DNA of 9,478 nucleotides from JAVBPA01 sp031549925 (GTDB lineage Bacteria; Bacillota; Clostridia; Oscillospirales; CAG-272): assembly GCA_031549925.1 (NCBI GenBank), contig JAVBPA010000038.1, forward strand, positions 1-9,478. Direction: 5' to 3'. Positions 1 through 6,638 of this stretch are shown here, one piece after another (positions within the stretch are counted from its first letter, which is position 1; each line of letters opens with the position of its first letter). The translations under genes were made by a program, and so were the position numbers. Under the pieces are notes generated by a model, which saw only the letters and a program-made list of their open reading frames with translations, ran no database searches and was not told where the DNA came from.

Positions 1-36
1 TTTTTTGTTAAATAAAATATATTATAAAAAGTTTCA

Positions 37-62
37 CCGAATATTTGGAAAAATATTTTCGG
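37..62 (-). terminator. Possible terminator after the biotin ligase gene
   Basis: CCGAA (37-41) pairs with TTCGG (58-62), and TATTT (42-46) pairs with AAATA (51-55) around a GGAA loop, with a two-base bulge at 56-57. On the minus strand the hairpin begins 5 bases past the stop codon of the ligase gene. A short T run (complement of 26-30) follows a few bases later. The stem is AT-rich and bulged and the T run is displaced, so this is only a candidate. Confidence 0.4.
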
Positions 63-67
63 ATATT

Positions 68-796
68 TTATAAAACATGAACTTCCCCGGTATGTACCGG
101 TATTATTTTTCCGTCTCCGCATTCCACTAAAAGCTCACCGTTTGATCCTATATCGCGCGCAAAACCGCAGCATATATCTGTCATAACTTTTTGACCTAAT
201 GTAACGCATCGTTTTTTATATAATTCTATAATTGTTTTTTTGTTTTCTCTATGCAGTTTTTCAATATTTCCGAGTAATTTTTCGATTATAATGCCGCTTT
301 CAATCTGGCGGTTATTTATTTTATAAAGAGAAACCGCGATATCATCAATTTCCGCGGGAAATTTTATGTTTCCGGTATTTATACCTATACCGTATATGAT
401 TTGTGTAAGTGATCCGTTACTGCTCATACTTTCGCACAATATACCGCCCGCTTTTTTGTTTTCGGGAGGCAGAACGATATCATTTACCCATTTTATTCCT
501 ATGTTAATCCCGTATATCTCTTCTAAAGCAATTGATGTGCAAACTCCGGCGGTTATTGTCGGCGGAAGATCTTTCGGGTGATTTTTAAACAATATACTGA
601 GATAAACTCCTCCGCCCGAAACCGATGAAAAAAACGAACGCCCGAGTCTCCCTCTTCCAAAATCCTGCGCTGCGGCAACAATAACGGTCTTATCGGCGAG
701 AAAAGCGGCGTTGTTTTTTATATAAATGTTGGTCGAATCAAGTCTCACAAAGGATTTTACCGTAAAATCCAAATAAGAAAATGTTTTAAATTCCAT
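68..796 (-). CDS. birA: Biotin--[acetyl-CoA-carboxylase] ligase, monofunctional (no HTH domain)
   Basis: Cytoplasmic enzyme that activates biotin with ATP to biotinoyl-AMP and transfers it to a lysine of biotin carboxyl carrier domains. Visible motifs of the biotin-protein ligase family: DSTN at residues 20-23, the biotinoyl-AMP loop GRGRLGR at 47-53, GGGVYLSIL around 61-69, KWVNDI at 102-107 (usual form KWPND), KKAGG at 114-118 and GIGIN at 136-140. Residues about 198-242 fit the small SH3-like C-terminal domain. At 242 residues it starts directly with the catalytic domain, so it lacks the N-terminal winged helix of E. coli BirA and is unlikely to be a direct biotin-operon repressor. The start ATG is preceded only by a weak GGAT ribosome site. 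It lies 22 bases after the upstream prephenate-dehydratase-like gene on the same strand, so co-transcription is likely. The family call is firm; the absence of regulation is an inference. Confidence 0.93.
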   Translation of the reverse strand: MEFKTFSYLDFTVKSFVRLDSTNIYIKNNAAFLADKTVIVAAAQDFGRGRLGRSFFSSVSGGGVYLSILFKNHPKDLPPTITAGVCTSIALEEIYGINIGIKWVNDIVLPPENKKAGGILCESMSSNGSLTQIIYGIGINTGNIKFPAEIDDIAVSLYKINNRQIESGIIIEKLLGNIEKLHRENKKTIIELYKKRCVTLGQKVMTDICCGFARDIGSNGELLVECGDGKIIPVHTGEVHVL

Positions 797-818
797 TTTA
801 ATTCATATCCAAAATCGA

Positions 819-1778
819 TTACATCAGATGATAATACAATCCGACGGCGGTAAACTGCGGTGCTTCCAAATTCAAATAATACAAAAAACAGTCGAGCCGC
901 GAATTATCGGTATAAAAAATCAAATCATAAGCGTATGAAACATCGGTATAAGTCACGGGCAGGGAATCTACCTTGCATAAAGCCAAACCGAAACATTCGG
1001 CAGCGGTCAGAATATCTCCCAGTGTGCAAATCTTTGATTTTTTTTCATGCGGAACGGTCAAAGTAAATTCAAACATCGGAGTTTTTTTTATATTGCGTTC
1101 GATTTTTAATTTTTCAAGGTTTTTTCTGCAAAGCGCAAAACGAGTTACAGTCGAACCATCGGCTGACAAAACGGGGCATGTCAATACGATTTTCAAATCA
1201 TATTTTCCTATAAGAGAACGGAAAGCGGAAAATTTCCCCTCGGAAGTGTTTTCAATAGGAAGAATACACGCTCCGCTTCTGCCGTAATATACATCTTCAC
1301 ATACAATGTTAAAATCCTCACAATAGGTTACGGTTAAATCAGGAATAGTTTCGGAAAAAATTCTGTATGCAGAGTCGGTGTATACATTTTTGAGATACGA
1401 AACTTTCCAGTTGTTGTTTGACTGCTCCTGCGAGAAAAATTCATCGGGAGAATGCTGTACATCCGAAAAATCACAAAGCGCGCGGCAAAGAATTATTTTG
1501 TCATGCGCGTACAGGGAATAAAGCGCTTCCCCGACGATTTTTTGATTTTCTGCTATGGGATTTCCTTTGTCGTAAAGTATATTTACGTTTTCGTTTTCTG
1601 TTTCGCGTAAAATTTCGCGCATTAACTCAAGCCTTTGGGGGAATTCTGATTCCCCCGCAGACCCGGTTATCAATATTTTTGCCAAATCATATATATGGGA
1701 AACACGCCTTTCGCAAACCGAGGACATTTCCCGATCCAGAGAACCTAAGTTTTTTGAAACTACCGAAGCATTATTCAT
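819..1778 (-). CDS. Prephenate dehydratase-like protein with ACT-like C-terminus, second catalytic lobe missing
   Basis: Distant relative of prephenate dehydratase (PheA), which makes phenylpyruvate for phenylalanine synthesis. Residues 126-215 follow the family: a YLK segment at 128-130 where YLGP is usual, the signature PIENTSEG at 174-181, and TRF at 212-214, whose Thr is catalytic in true enzymes. Residues 236-318 resemble the ACT regulatory domain, with a hydrophobic strand, a helix, then LCKVDSLPV in place of the usual IESRP stretch. Usually about 100 residues separate PIENS-EG from TRF; here there are 30. The second lobe of the bilobed fold is therefore absent and dehydratase activity is doubtful. 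Residues 1-125 are an extension I do not recognise; a decayed chorismate mutase is possible, but its motifs are not visible. No clear ribosome site precedes the ATG. It is the first gene of a pair with the biotin ligase. It may be a phenylalanine-sensing or regulatory pseudoenzyme; that is inference. Confidence 0.6.
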   Translation of the reverse strand: MNNASVVSKNLGSLDREMSSVCERRVSHIYDLAKILITGSAGESEFPQRLELMREILRETENENVNILYDKGNPIAENQKIVGEALYSLYAHDKIILCRALCDFSDVQHSPDEFFSQEQSNNNWKVSYLKNVYTDSAYRIFSETIPDLTVTYCEDFNIVCEDVYYGRSGACILPIENTSEGKFSAFRSLIGKYDLKIVLTCPVLSADGSTVTRFALCRKNLEKLKIERNIKKTPMFEFTLTVPHEKKSKICTLGDILTAAECFGLALCKVDSLPVTYTDVSYAYDLIFYTDNSRLDCFLYYLNLEAPQFTAVGLYYHLM

Positions 1779-1906
1779 TTAATTTTTTGTAATGTATAAA
1801 TTCAAATTACAGTTTTATAAACTTTTACAGGTATAATGTACCCCTCAAATTGTCTTTTAATTTAGAACATTATAATGGTTTTTAAAGTGTGAAAGGCGTT
1901 TTATTT
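1779..1906. other. Intergenic region between htpG and the prephenate dehydratase-like gene
   Basis: AT-rich spacer of 128 bases. It contains a perfect inverted repeat AGTTT-TAT-AAACT at 1811-1823, a near-palindrome GGTATAATGTACC at 1830-1842, and two copies of TTACAG at 1807-1812 and 1825-1830. On the minus strand there is a TATAAT (complement of 1870-1875), but no convincing -35 at 16-18 bases from it. No strong terminator hairpin with a T run follows htpG. The promoter of the downstream pair probably lies here, but I cannot place it. Confidence 0.35.
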
Positions 1907-3817
1907 TTAAACAGAAAATTTATTGTTTAGCATGTCGAAACTTTCATACAAAAAGGCTTGAAGTTCTTCGGCGGTGAGCTGGCGCTGGCTTAACAGGGCA
2001 AGCTTGTATATTTGCTTAACTGCTGTTTCTGTTTCGGGATTTGATACATTTTCACCCAAACGCCGGATTAGCGGATTGCAAGAATTCAAGATAAGCTTTG
2101 AATCGCGGGGCATCTTAAATTCCTTGTCCTCTTCTCCTCCGTTCATGCGGTACATTTTCATCATATCCTCAAAACGGCGCGACTGTTCGGAAACTGTAAG
2201 TATCGCCGGAACTCTTCCGTCTTTTAAGGTTTCAAATTTAACTTCAAGCTTTTCTTCGCCGGATATTTTTTTGAAAAGCTCGCCTAAAGCTTCATTTTCA
2301 TAAACTTCGCCGTCATTTTTAAGAGCCGCCGCTATATCGGAATCAACACGCGCGAATTTTATCTTTTTATCTTCCTCAATTATCTGTATGAACTGAGTAT
2401 CTATCACTTTATCCAGAATTACTACGGGAATACCCTGTTCTGTCAGCATTGATATATACTGAGCCTGTGAAACGCGGTCGGTAGAATAATAAATAATACC
2501 TTCGTTTGTTTCTTTCGCACTTTCAAGATATTCGTTCACCGTTTTGTATCCGCCCGCGGAGGAAGTCAGCAATACCGAATCTTTGATTCTGTCGTAAAAT
2601 TTTCTGTCGCGCAAACATGCATATTCCGCGAACAAACGGATATCGGGCCATAATTTTTCATAGCGTTCGCGCTCGGTATTGTAAAGCGAATTGATTTTGT
2701 CGCAAACTTTTTTTATAATATGCGCGGATATTTTTGAAACATAGCCGTTGTTTTGCAAATAAGAACGGGAAACATTCAGCGGGATTTCCGGACAGTCAAG
2801 CACGCCTTTTAGCATAAGCAAATATTCCGGAATTATTTCTTTTATATTGTCCGCTACAAAAACTTGATTATAGTACAGTTTTACCTGTCCTTCAAGGCTG
2901 TCGTATTCGCTGTTGATTTTCGGGAAATAGAGTATCCCCTTAAAATTCAACGGATAATCGGCGTTTATATGGATATAGAAAAGAGGTTCCTTGTAATCGG
3001 TGAAAACTTTATTATAGAACTGTTTATATTCTTCTTCGGTACATTCCGAGGGTTGTTTCTGCCAAAGCGGATGTATATCGTTAATAGGTTTCGGACCGCT
3101 TTTGCAGGTACATTCGTGATCTTCCTCGTCTTTATGTTCGCAGTCGCATTCATGATCTTTTTCTTCGGCTTCCGCTATACCCTCAAGATATATTTCAACA
3201 GGCATAAACGAGCAGTATTTGTTTAATATGGATTTGATTTTGCTTTCTTCCAAAAACTCTTTTTCTTCTTCAGTTATATGCATTACAACGTCTGTTCCGC
3301 GTGCTGTTCTGTCGGAATCCGAAATTTCATATTCTCCGTTTTCGGTGCAAACCCATTTTACCGGAGCGGAACCGTCATACGATTTTGTTATAACATCGAC
3401 TGTATCGCTTACCATGAAAGAAGAGTAAAAACCGAGTCCAAAGTGTCCTATAATACCGTTTGACGAGGAATCTTCTGCTTCTCCTTCATATTTCTGTATA
3501 AATTCAAGAGCTCCCGAAAGCGCTATCTGGCAGATATAACGGCGTACTTCATCTTCGGTCATACCTATTCCGTTATCGGAAACGGTTAAAGTTCCCGCTT
3601 CTTTGTCGATTTTAACGGTTATTTTATATTCGTCCTCAATATCGCGCACATGGCCGAGAGACGAAAGCCTTTTTAATTTTATAATAGCGTCGCACGCGTT
3701 TGAAACTATTTCGCGCAAAAAAATTTCTTTTTCCGAATAAAGCCATTTTTTAATAATCGGGAAAATATGCTCTGTTTCGACTGATATGCCGCCTTTTTCT
3801 TTGATAGTATCACTCAT
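1907..3817 (-). CDS. htpG: Chaperone HtpG (bacterial Hsp90), with Cys/His-rich linker
   Basis: ATP-driven cytosolic chaperone dimer that remodels client proteins. N-terminal GHKL ATPase domain (about 8-210): EIFLREIVSNACDA at 31-44 with the likely catalytic Glu36 and Mg-binding Asn40, DNGIGMT at 81-87, and the lid-hinge motif GHFGLGF at 124-130. The middle domain (about 250-485) carries NVSRSYLQ at 348-355, whose Arg351 matches the ATP-contacting arginine. The rest is the C-terminal dimerisation domain. At 636 residues the length is normal for HtpG, and no MEEVD tail is present, as expected in bacteria. Odd feature: residues 218-240 in the charged linker contain two DHEC-x-C units, giving Cys224, 226, 236 and 238 with His222, 227 and 234. 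A ribosome site AGGAGA (minus strand, 3831-3836) lies 13 bases before the ATG, a rather long spacing. No CIRCE operator is visible upstream. It appears to be transcribed alone. Confidence 0.97.
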   Translation of the reverse strand: MSDTIKEKGGISVETEHIFPIIKKWLYSEKEIFLREIVSNACDAIIKLKRLSSLGHVRDIEDEYKITVKIDKEAGTLTVSDNGIGMTEDEVRRYICQIALSGALEFIQKYEGEAEDSSSNGIIGHFGLGFYSSFMVSDTVDVITKSYDGSAPVKWVCTENGEYEISDSDRTARGTDVVMHITEEEKEFLEESKIKSILNKYCSFMPVEIYLEGIAEAEEKDHECDCEHKDEEDHECTCKSGPKPINDIHPLWQKQPSECTEEEYKQFYNKVFTDYKEPLFYIHINADYPLNFKGILYFPKINSEYDSLEGQVKLYYNQVFVADNIKEIIPEYLLMLKGVLDCPEIPLNVSRSYLQNNGYVSKISAHIIKKVCDKINSLYNTERERYEKLWPDIRLFAEYACLRDRKFYDRIKDSVLLTSSAGGYKTVNEYLESAKETNEGIIYYSTDRVSQAQYISMLTEQGIPVVILDKVIDTQFIQIIEEDKKIKFARVDSDIAAALKNDGEVYENEALGELFKKISGEEKLEVKFETLKDGRVPAILTVSEQSRRFEDMMKMYRMNGGEEDKEFKMPRDSKLILNSCNPLIRRLGENVSNPETETAVKQIYKLALLSQRQLTAEELQAFLYESFDMLNNKFSV

Positions 3818-3874
3818 AAAAATCTAAAAATCTCCTAGTATACTGTATTTATTTTTTATTATTTTTTTTAGTTG

Positions 3875-3904
3875 ATAAATATTGCTTGCAATAAATATTG
3901 CTTG
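3875..3904. repeat. Tandem 14-bp direct repeat with nested palindrome upstream of htpG
   Basis: The 14-base unit ATAAATATTGCTTG occurs at 3875-3888 and again at 3891-3904, separated by CA, giving a 16-base period. The junction forms an inverted repeat TATTGC-TT-GCAATA at 3880-3893. It lies 58-87 bases upstream of the htpG start, within the 171-base gap that should contain the htpG promoter. It could be an operator for a heat-shock or stress regulator. It does not match the HrcA/CIRCE consensus, and no known site is recognised. A chance AT-rich duplication is possible. Confidence 0.6.
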
Positions 3905-3988
3905 TTTTTTATTTTTGTATTGAGCTGAAAAGCTTCGGATTTTTTATAAAACCTTTGCTGTTAAAGAAAACAGGAAAAGAATAATAAA

Positions 3989-5224
3989 TTAACTGAATAA
4001 ATCAAGATGAACTTCGTCAAGCGAATATTTGGACTTTGGATCGCTTTTGCGTTTTATCCATTTGCCGTCGGTGAAATCGGGAATTGCGACCGGAGAACTT
4101 CCGAGTGCTATTGATTCTTCGGATAGAGTTGTAACAGCCATTAAAGTGGCAGCGTCATAAGCGTCAAGCGGAGGAGCTGTCTGTTCTCTCACACTTTCTA
4201 TGAAAGCGCGGAGCACTAAATAATCCATTCCCCCATGTCCTCCTTCAACTCCCTTTGTGCGGAACTCTGTCCAAAGCGGATGTTCAAATGCCGGATCATC
4301 CATATATTTTGAAAATTTTTCCCATGTATGATCGGGGCTTTTATGTTCGATGTAAACGGAGGCGTTGTCTTCCATCCAAAGTCCCCGTGTTCCCTGAACC
4401 CGTCCTCCCCTGCTGTAGGGTCTGGGAAGAGTGGTGTCGTGTGTTAAAAGCATCGTTTCGCCGTGAGCGCATTTTATCATAGTATTGACAATATCTCCCT
4501 CTTTTATATCATGGGAGGCATAAGGGCTGTCAACTCCTTTTGACGACACGATGTAATCGTTTAAGCCTCTTGCTTTTGAAGCCATGGAAACGAGAGTCAG
4601 CATGCGGTTTCCGCGGTTTATATTGGTATATTTCTGCATAGGGCCGAGAGCGTGGGCAGGATAAAACTCCGCGCAGCGGTGATGATAATTATCGTAGCGG
4701 TAATGCCTTATTTCGTGTCCATATGCGATTTCATGCCGTATATCGTGTTCGTATCCCCCCTGTACATGTACAAGCTCTCCGAACAATCCGTTTTTTATCA
4801 TACGGAGCAAAGTCATCTCTTCCCGCCCGTAACAGCAATTTTCGAGATACATACAGTGTGCTCCGGTTTTTTCGTATGCGCGTACAATTTGCCAGGCTTC
4901 ATCAATGGAGCAGGTTCCTCCGCATTCTACTCCCGCGTATATTCCGGCTCCGAGACATTCCGACGCGATATATCCGTGACTGTCCCATGAGGATGAAATT
5001 ATGACTCCGTCGATATCCCCGTCGGAGATCATTTTTTTATAATCAAGATAAGAACGGACGGTAAACCCCTGAATTTCTTCTGCTTTTTTCTTCGCGTTAT
5101 CAGCGCGGTCTTCGTATAAATCGCAAACCGCAACCAAATCCACATCTTTCATTCCGGCGACAGTTGAAACATGACCCATACCGCGTCCGCTTGTCCCCAC
5201 AACGGCGAGTTTTATTTTTTTCAT
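3989..5224 (-). CDS. GH109-like glycosidase (alpha-N-acetylgalactosaminidase type) of the Gfo/Idh/MocA family
   Basis: Probable NAD-dependent glycoside hydrolase. GH109 enzymes cleave alpha-N-acetylgalactosamine linkages by transient oxidation using tightly bound NAD. The N-terminal Rossmann fold shows VVGTSGRGMGH at 8-18. Segments that favour GH109 over ordinary sugar dehydrogenases are ENCCYGREE at 128-136, YPAHALGP at 188-195, NINRGNR at 201-207, RPYSRGG at 268-274, GHGGMDY at 329-335 and IPDFTDGKW at 381-389. Tyr188, His191 and Tyr270 align, by my recollection of the Elizabethkingia enzyme, with its active-site Tyr225, His228 and Tyr307. Length (411) is near that of the family. No Sec or Tat signal is visible, so it should act in the cytoplasm, unlike many Bacteroidetes members. 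A GGGA-type ribosome site precedes the ATG. It follows the aldo/keto reductase gene by 67 bases and is probably co-transcribed with it. The actual substrate is uncertain. Confidence 0.8.
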   Translation of the reverse strand: MKKIKLAVVGTSGRGMGHVSTVAGMKDVDLVAVCDLYEDRADNAKKKAEEIQGFTVRSYLDYKKMISDGDIDGVIISSSWDSHGYIASECLGAGIYAGVECGGTCSIDEAWQIVRAYEKTGAHCMYLENCCYGREEMTLLRMIKNGLFGELVHVQGGYEHDIRHEIAYGHEIRHYRYDNYHHRCAEFYPAHALGPMQKYTNINRGNRMLTLVSMASKARGLNDYIVSSKGVDSPYASHDIKEGDIVNTMIKCAHGETMLLTHDTTLPRPYSRGGRVQGTRGLWMEDNASVYIEHKSPDHTWEKFSKYMDDPAFEHPLWTEFRTKGVEGGHGGMDYLVLRAFIESVREQTAPPLDAYDAATLMAVTTLSEESIALGSSPVAIPDFTDGKWIKRKSDPKSKYSLDEVHLDLFS

Positions 5225-5266
5225 AAAAGCTTCCCTTTTGTAAATTATTTTTATTGTTCTAAACCG

Positions 5267-5284
5267 ATTTTCAGCTTTGAAAAT
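5267..5284 (-). repeat. Inverted repeat (7-bp hairpin) between reductase and glycosidase genes
   Basis: ATTTTCA at 5267-5273 and TGAAAAT at 5278-5284 form a perfect 7-bp stem with a four-base loop. It starts 7 bases past the stop codon of the aldo/keto reductase. No T run follows on the minus strand, so it is not a standard terminator. It could be an mRNA processing or stabilising hairpin inside the operon, or chance in AT-rich sequence. Confidence 0.35.
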
Positions 5285-5291
5285 ATATCCT

Positions 5292-6401
5292 TTACGCGCC
5301 GAGTATCCGGTTTATTTCCTCAATTTTTCCGGGTATATCAATTTGCTGCGGACATTTTTTCGCGCATGAACCGCATTTAGCACACGCGTCTCCTTTTGTT
5401 TCAAGGCGCGAGTACATGTGTTTTCCGTGTCCGCGCAAACCGTAAACATTATAATAGGTCCAGCTTGAAAATAGACGCGGAATATCGATATTGCAGGGAC
5501 AAGGCATACAATAAGCGCAGCCGGTGCAGTATAAATCTGAAAGGCGTTTTATTTCCTCCAGCATTACCACCGCTTTTTGATGATCTTCCTCAGTCATTGA
5601 AATTTCATCGGAAGTATAGCCTGCGTTTTGTTCGACCATTTCGATATTGGTCATACCCGAAAGAGCGCAGCTGACATTTTTATTTCCGAGGACAAATCGC
5701 ATAGCAAGTTCCGGAGTGCTGCCGGACTTTTTCCCCAGAAGTTTTTCATAAAGATCTGACGGAGCCGCAAGTCTTCCTCCCGCTACAGGACCCATAATAA
5801 CCGTACCGAGACCTTTTTCGTGAGCGTTTTCAAGCGCTTTTTCGTTATTTCTGTCAAGGAGGTTATACTGCATCAGAACAGAAGAAAAAATTTCTCCGCG
5901 TTCGATTATATAAGCCATGTTGTCGGGATTGTCATGGAAAGAAAATGATATATGGCGTATCATTTTTTGATCGATAGCGCGGCGGGCGCAGTCCATTAAA
6001 TTCAGTTTGCTTATAATATTATCAAAAGAATTCCGGTTAATTCCGTGAAAATGGTAGAAATCGATATAATCGGTATCCAGTTTTTTCAGTGAATCTTCAA
6101 GCTGATCCCAAAACATCCGGTCGGAATTCGAATCATTTAACGGACATTTTGTTGAAAGAAGTATTTTGTCACGGAAAGGTTTCACCGCTTTTCCAAGTGC
6201 GGATTGGCTGTTGCCGTGGCAATAGAAAACAGCCGTGTCAAAATAGTTTACTCCCAATTCATACGCGCGCCGGATCATCGGAGTTGATTTTTCATCATCG
6301 ACATTCCAGTTTTCATTGTTGTTTATTTCAGGCAGCCTCATGCATCCGAAACCTAGCTGAGAAATTTTAATTCCGGTTTTTCCGAAATCTCTGTATTGCA
6401 T
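5292..6401 (-). CDS. Aldo/keto reductase with C-terminal 4Fe-4S ferredoxin domain
   Basis: Oxidoreductase with an aldo/keto reductase TIM barrel (about 1-285) and a C-terminal iron-sulfur module. The catalytic tetrad is visible as Asp55 and Tyr60 in DTAVFY, Lys85 in STKCP, and His119 in YHFHG. Two cysteine clusters follow: C292-xx-C295-xx-C298-xx-C301-P (with an extra Cys303) and C340-xx-C343-xx-C346-xxx-C350-P, each expected to hold a 4Fe-4S centre. Such fusions are common in anaerobic Clostridia and probably couple substrate oxidation or reduction to ferredoxin-like electron carriers; the substrate is unknown. GAGGGG (minus strand, 6408-6413) lies 6 bases before the ATG and supports this start. 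It is the first gene of a likely operon with the GH109-like enzyme, which suggests a carbonyl or sugar-derived substrate, but this is inference from position. Confidence 0.92.
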   Translation of the reverse strand: MQYRDFGKTGIKISQLGFGCMRLPEINNNENWNVDDEKSTPMIRRAYELGVNYFDTAVFYCHGNSQSALGKAVKPFRDKILLSTKCPLNDSNSDRMFWDQLEDSLKKLDTDYIDFYHFHGINRNSFDNIISKLNLMDCARRAIDQKMIRHISFSFHDNPDNMAYIIERGEIFSSVLMQYNLLDRNNEKALENAHEKGLGTVIMGPVAGGRLAAPSDLYEKLLGKKSGSTPELAMRFVLGNKNVSCALSGMTNIEMVEQNAGYTSDEISMTEEDHQKAVVMLEEIKRLSDLYCTGCAYCMPCPCNIDIPRLFSSWTYYNVYGLRGHGKHMYSRLETKGDACAKCGSCAKKCPQQIDIPGKIEEINRILGA

Positions 6402-6451
6402 AGTTTACCCCTCTGTTTTTCTATATAATGATTACAAAAATATATTACGTA

Positions 6452-6495
6452 ATTATACCATAACAAATTATAACATATTGTGAAATTTAAATCAA
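6452..6495 (-). promoter_or_regulatory. Promoter candidates for the reductase-glycosidase operon
   Basis: On the minus strand TTGATT (6490-6495) and TATAAT (6467-6472) are separated by 17 bases, a good sigma-A promoter. A second TATAAT with an extended TGG (6452-6460) lies just downstream, but its -35 (CAATAT, 6475-6480) is poor. Either would give a short leader to the reductase ATG at 6401. No operator is recognised. Confidence 0.6.
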
Positions 6496-6572
6496 GTTAT
6501 AGTAAAATATTCATTGAAACAAAACAAAACATACAAAATACCTTATATTAACCAATGTTTTTTGAAATAGTA

Positions 6573-6600
6573 TTGACATAAAAAAAAATAATGCTATAAT
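6573..6600 (+). promoter_or_regulatory. Consensus sigma-A promoter of the CBM6-like protein, with A9 tract in spacer
   Basis: TTGACA at 6573-6578 and TATAAT at 6595-6600 both match consensus exactly, and TGC before the -10 gives an extended -10 element. The spacer is 16 bases and contains nine consecutive A (6580-6588). Transcription would start near 6607, about 30 bases before the ATG. This predicts strong expression. Slippage in the A tract would change the spacer to 15 or 17 bases. Confidence 0.85.
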
Positions 6601-6638
6601 TATTGATAATTTAAAATTTAGGAGGATAAAAAGAAAAA

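Noticed and set aside
1418..1792. A 124-codon open frame on the plus strand, antisense to the dehydratase-like gene
   Set aside because: The opposite strand carries the recognisable PIENTSEG/TRF/ACT-like protein. This frame shows no motif and no ribosome site.
2864..3226. A 120-codon open frame on the plus strand inside htpG
   Set aside because: It is antisense to the well-supported htpG, has no ribosome site, and its translation shows only composition-driven hydrophobic runs.
3837..3842. TATACT on the minus strand as the htpG -10 box
   Set aside because: It directly abuts the ribosome site at 3831-3836, which would then lie before or at the transcription start.
3921..3945. Hairpin AGCT-GAAA-AGCT followed by T run as a terminator on the plus strand
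   Set aside because: The stem has only four pairs and no plus-strand gene ends there. On the minus strand, where it would be needed after the glycosidase gene, no T run follows.
3818..3988. CIRCE (HrcA) operator before htpG
   Set aside because: No TTAGCACTC/GAGTGCTAA inverted repeat is present.
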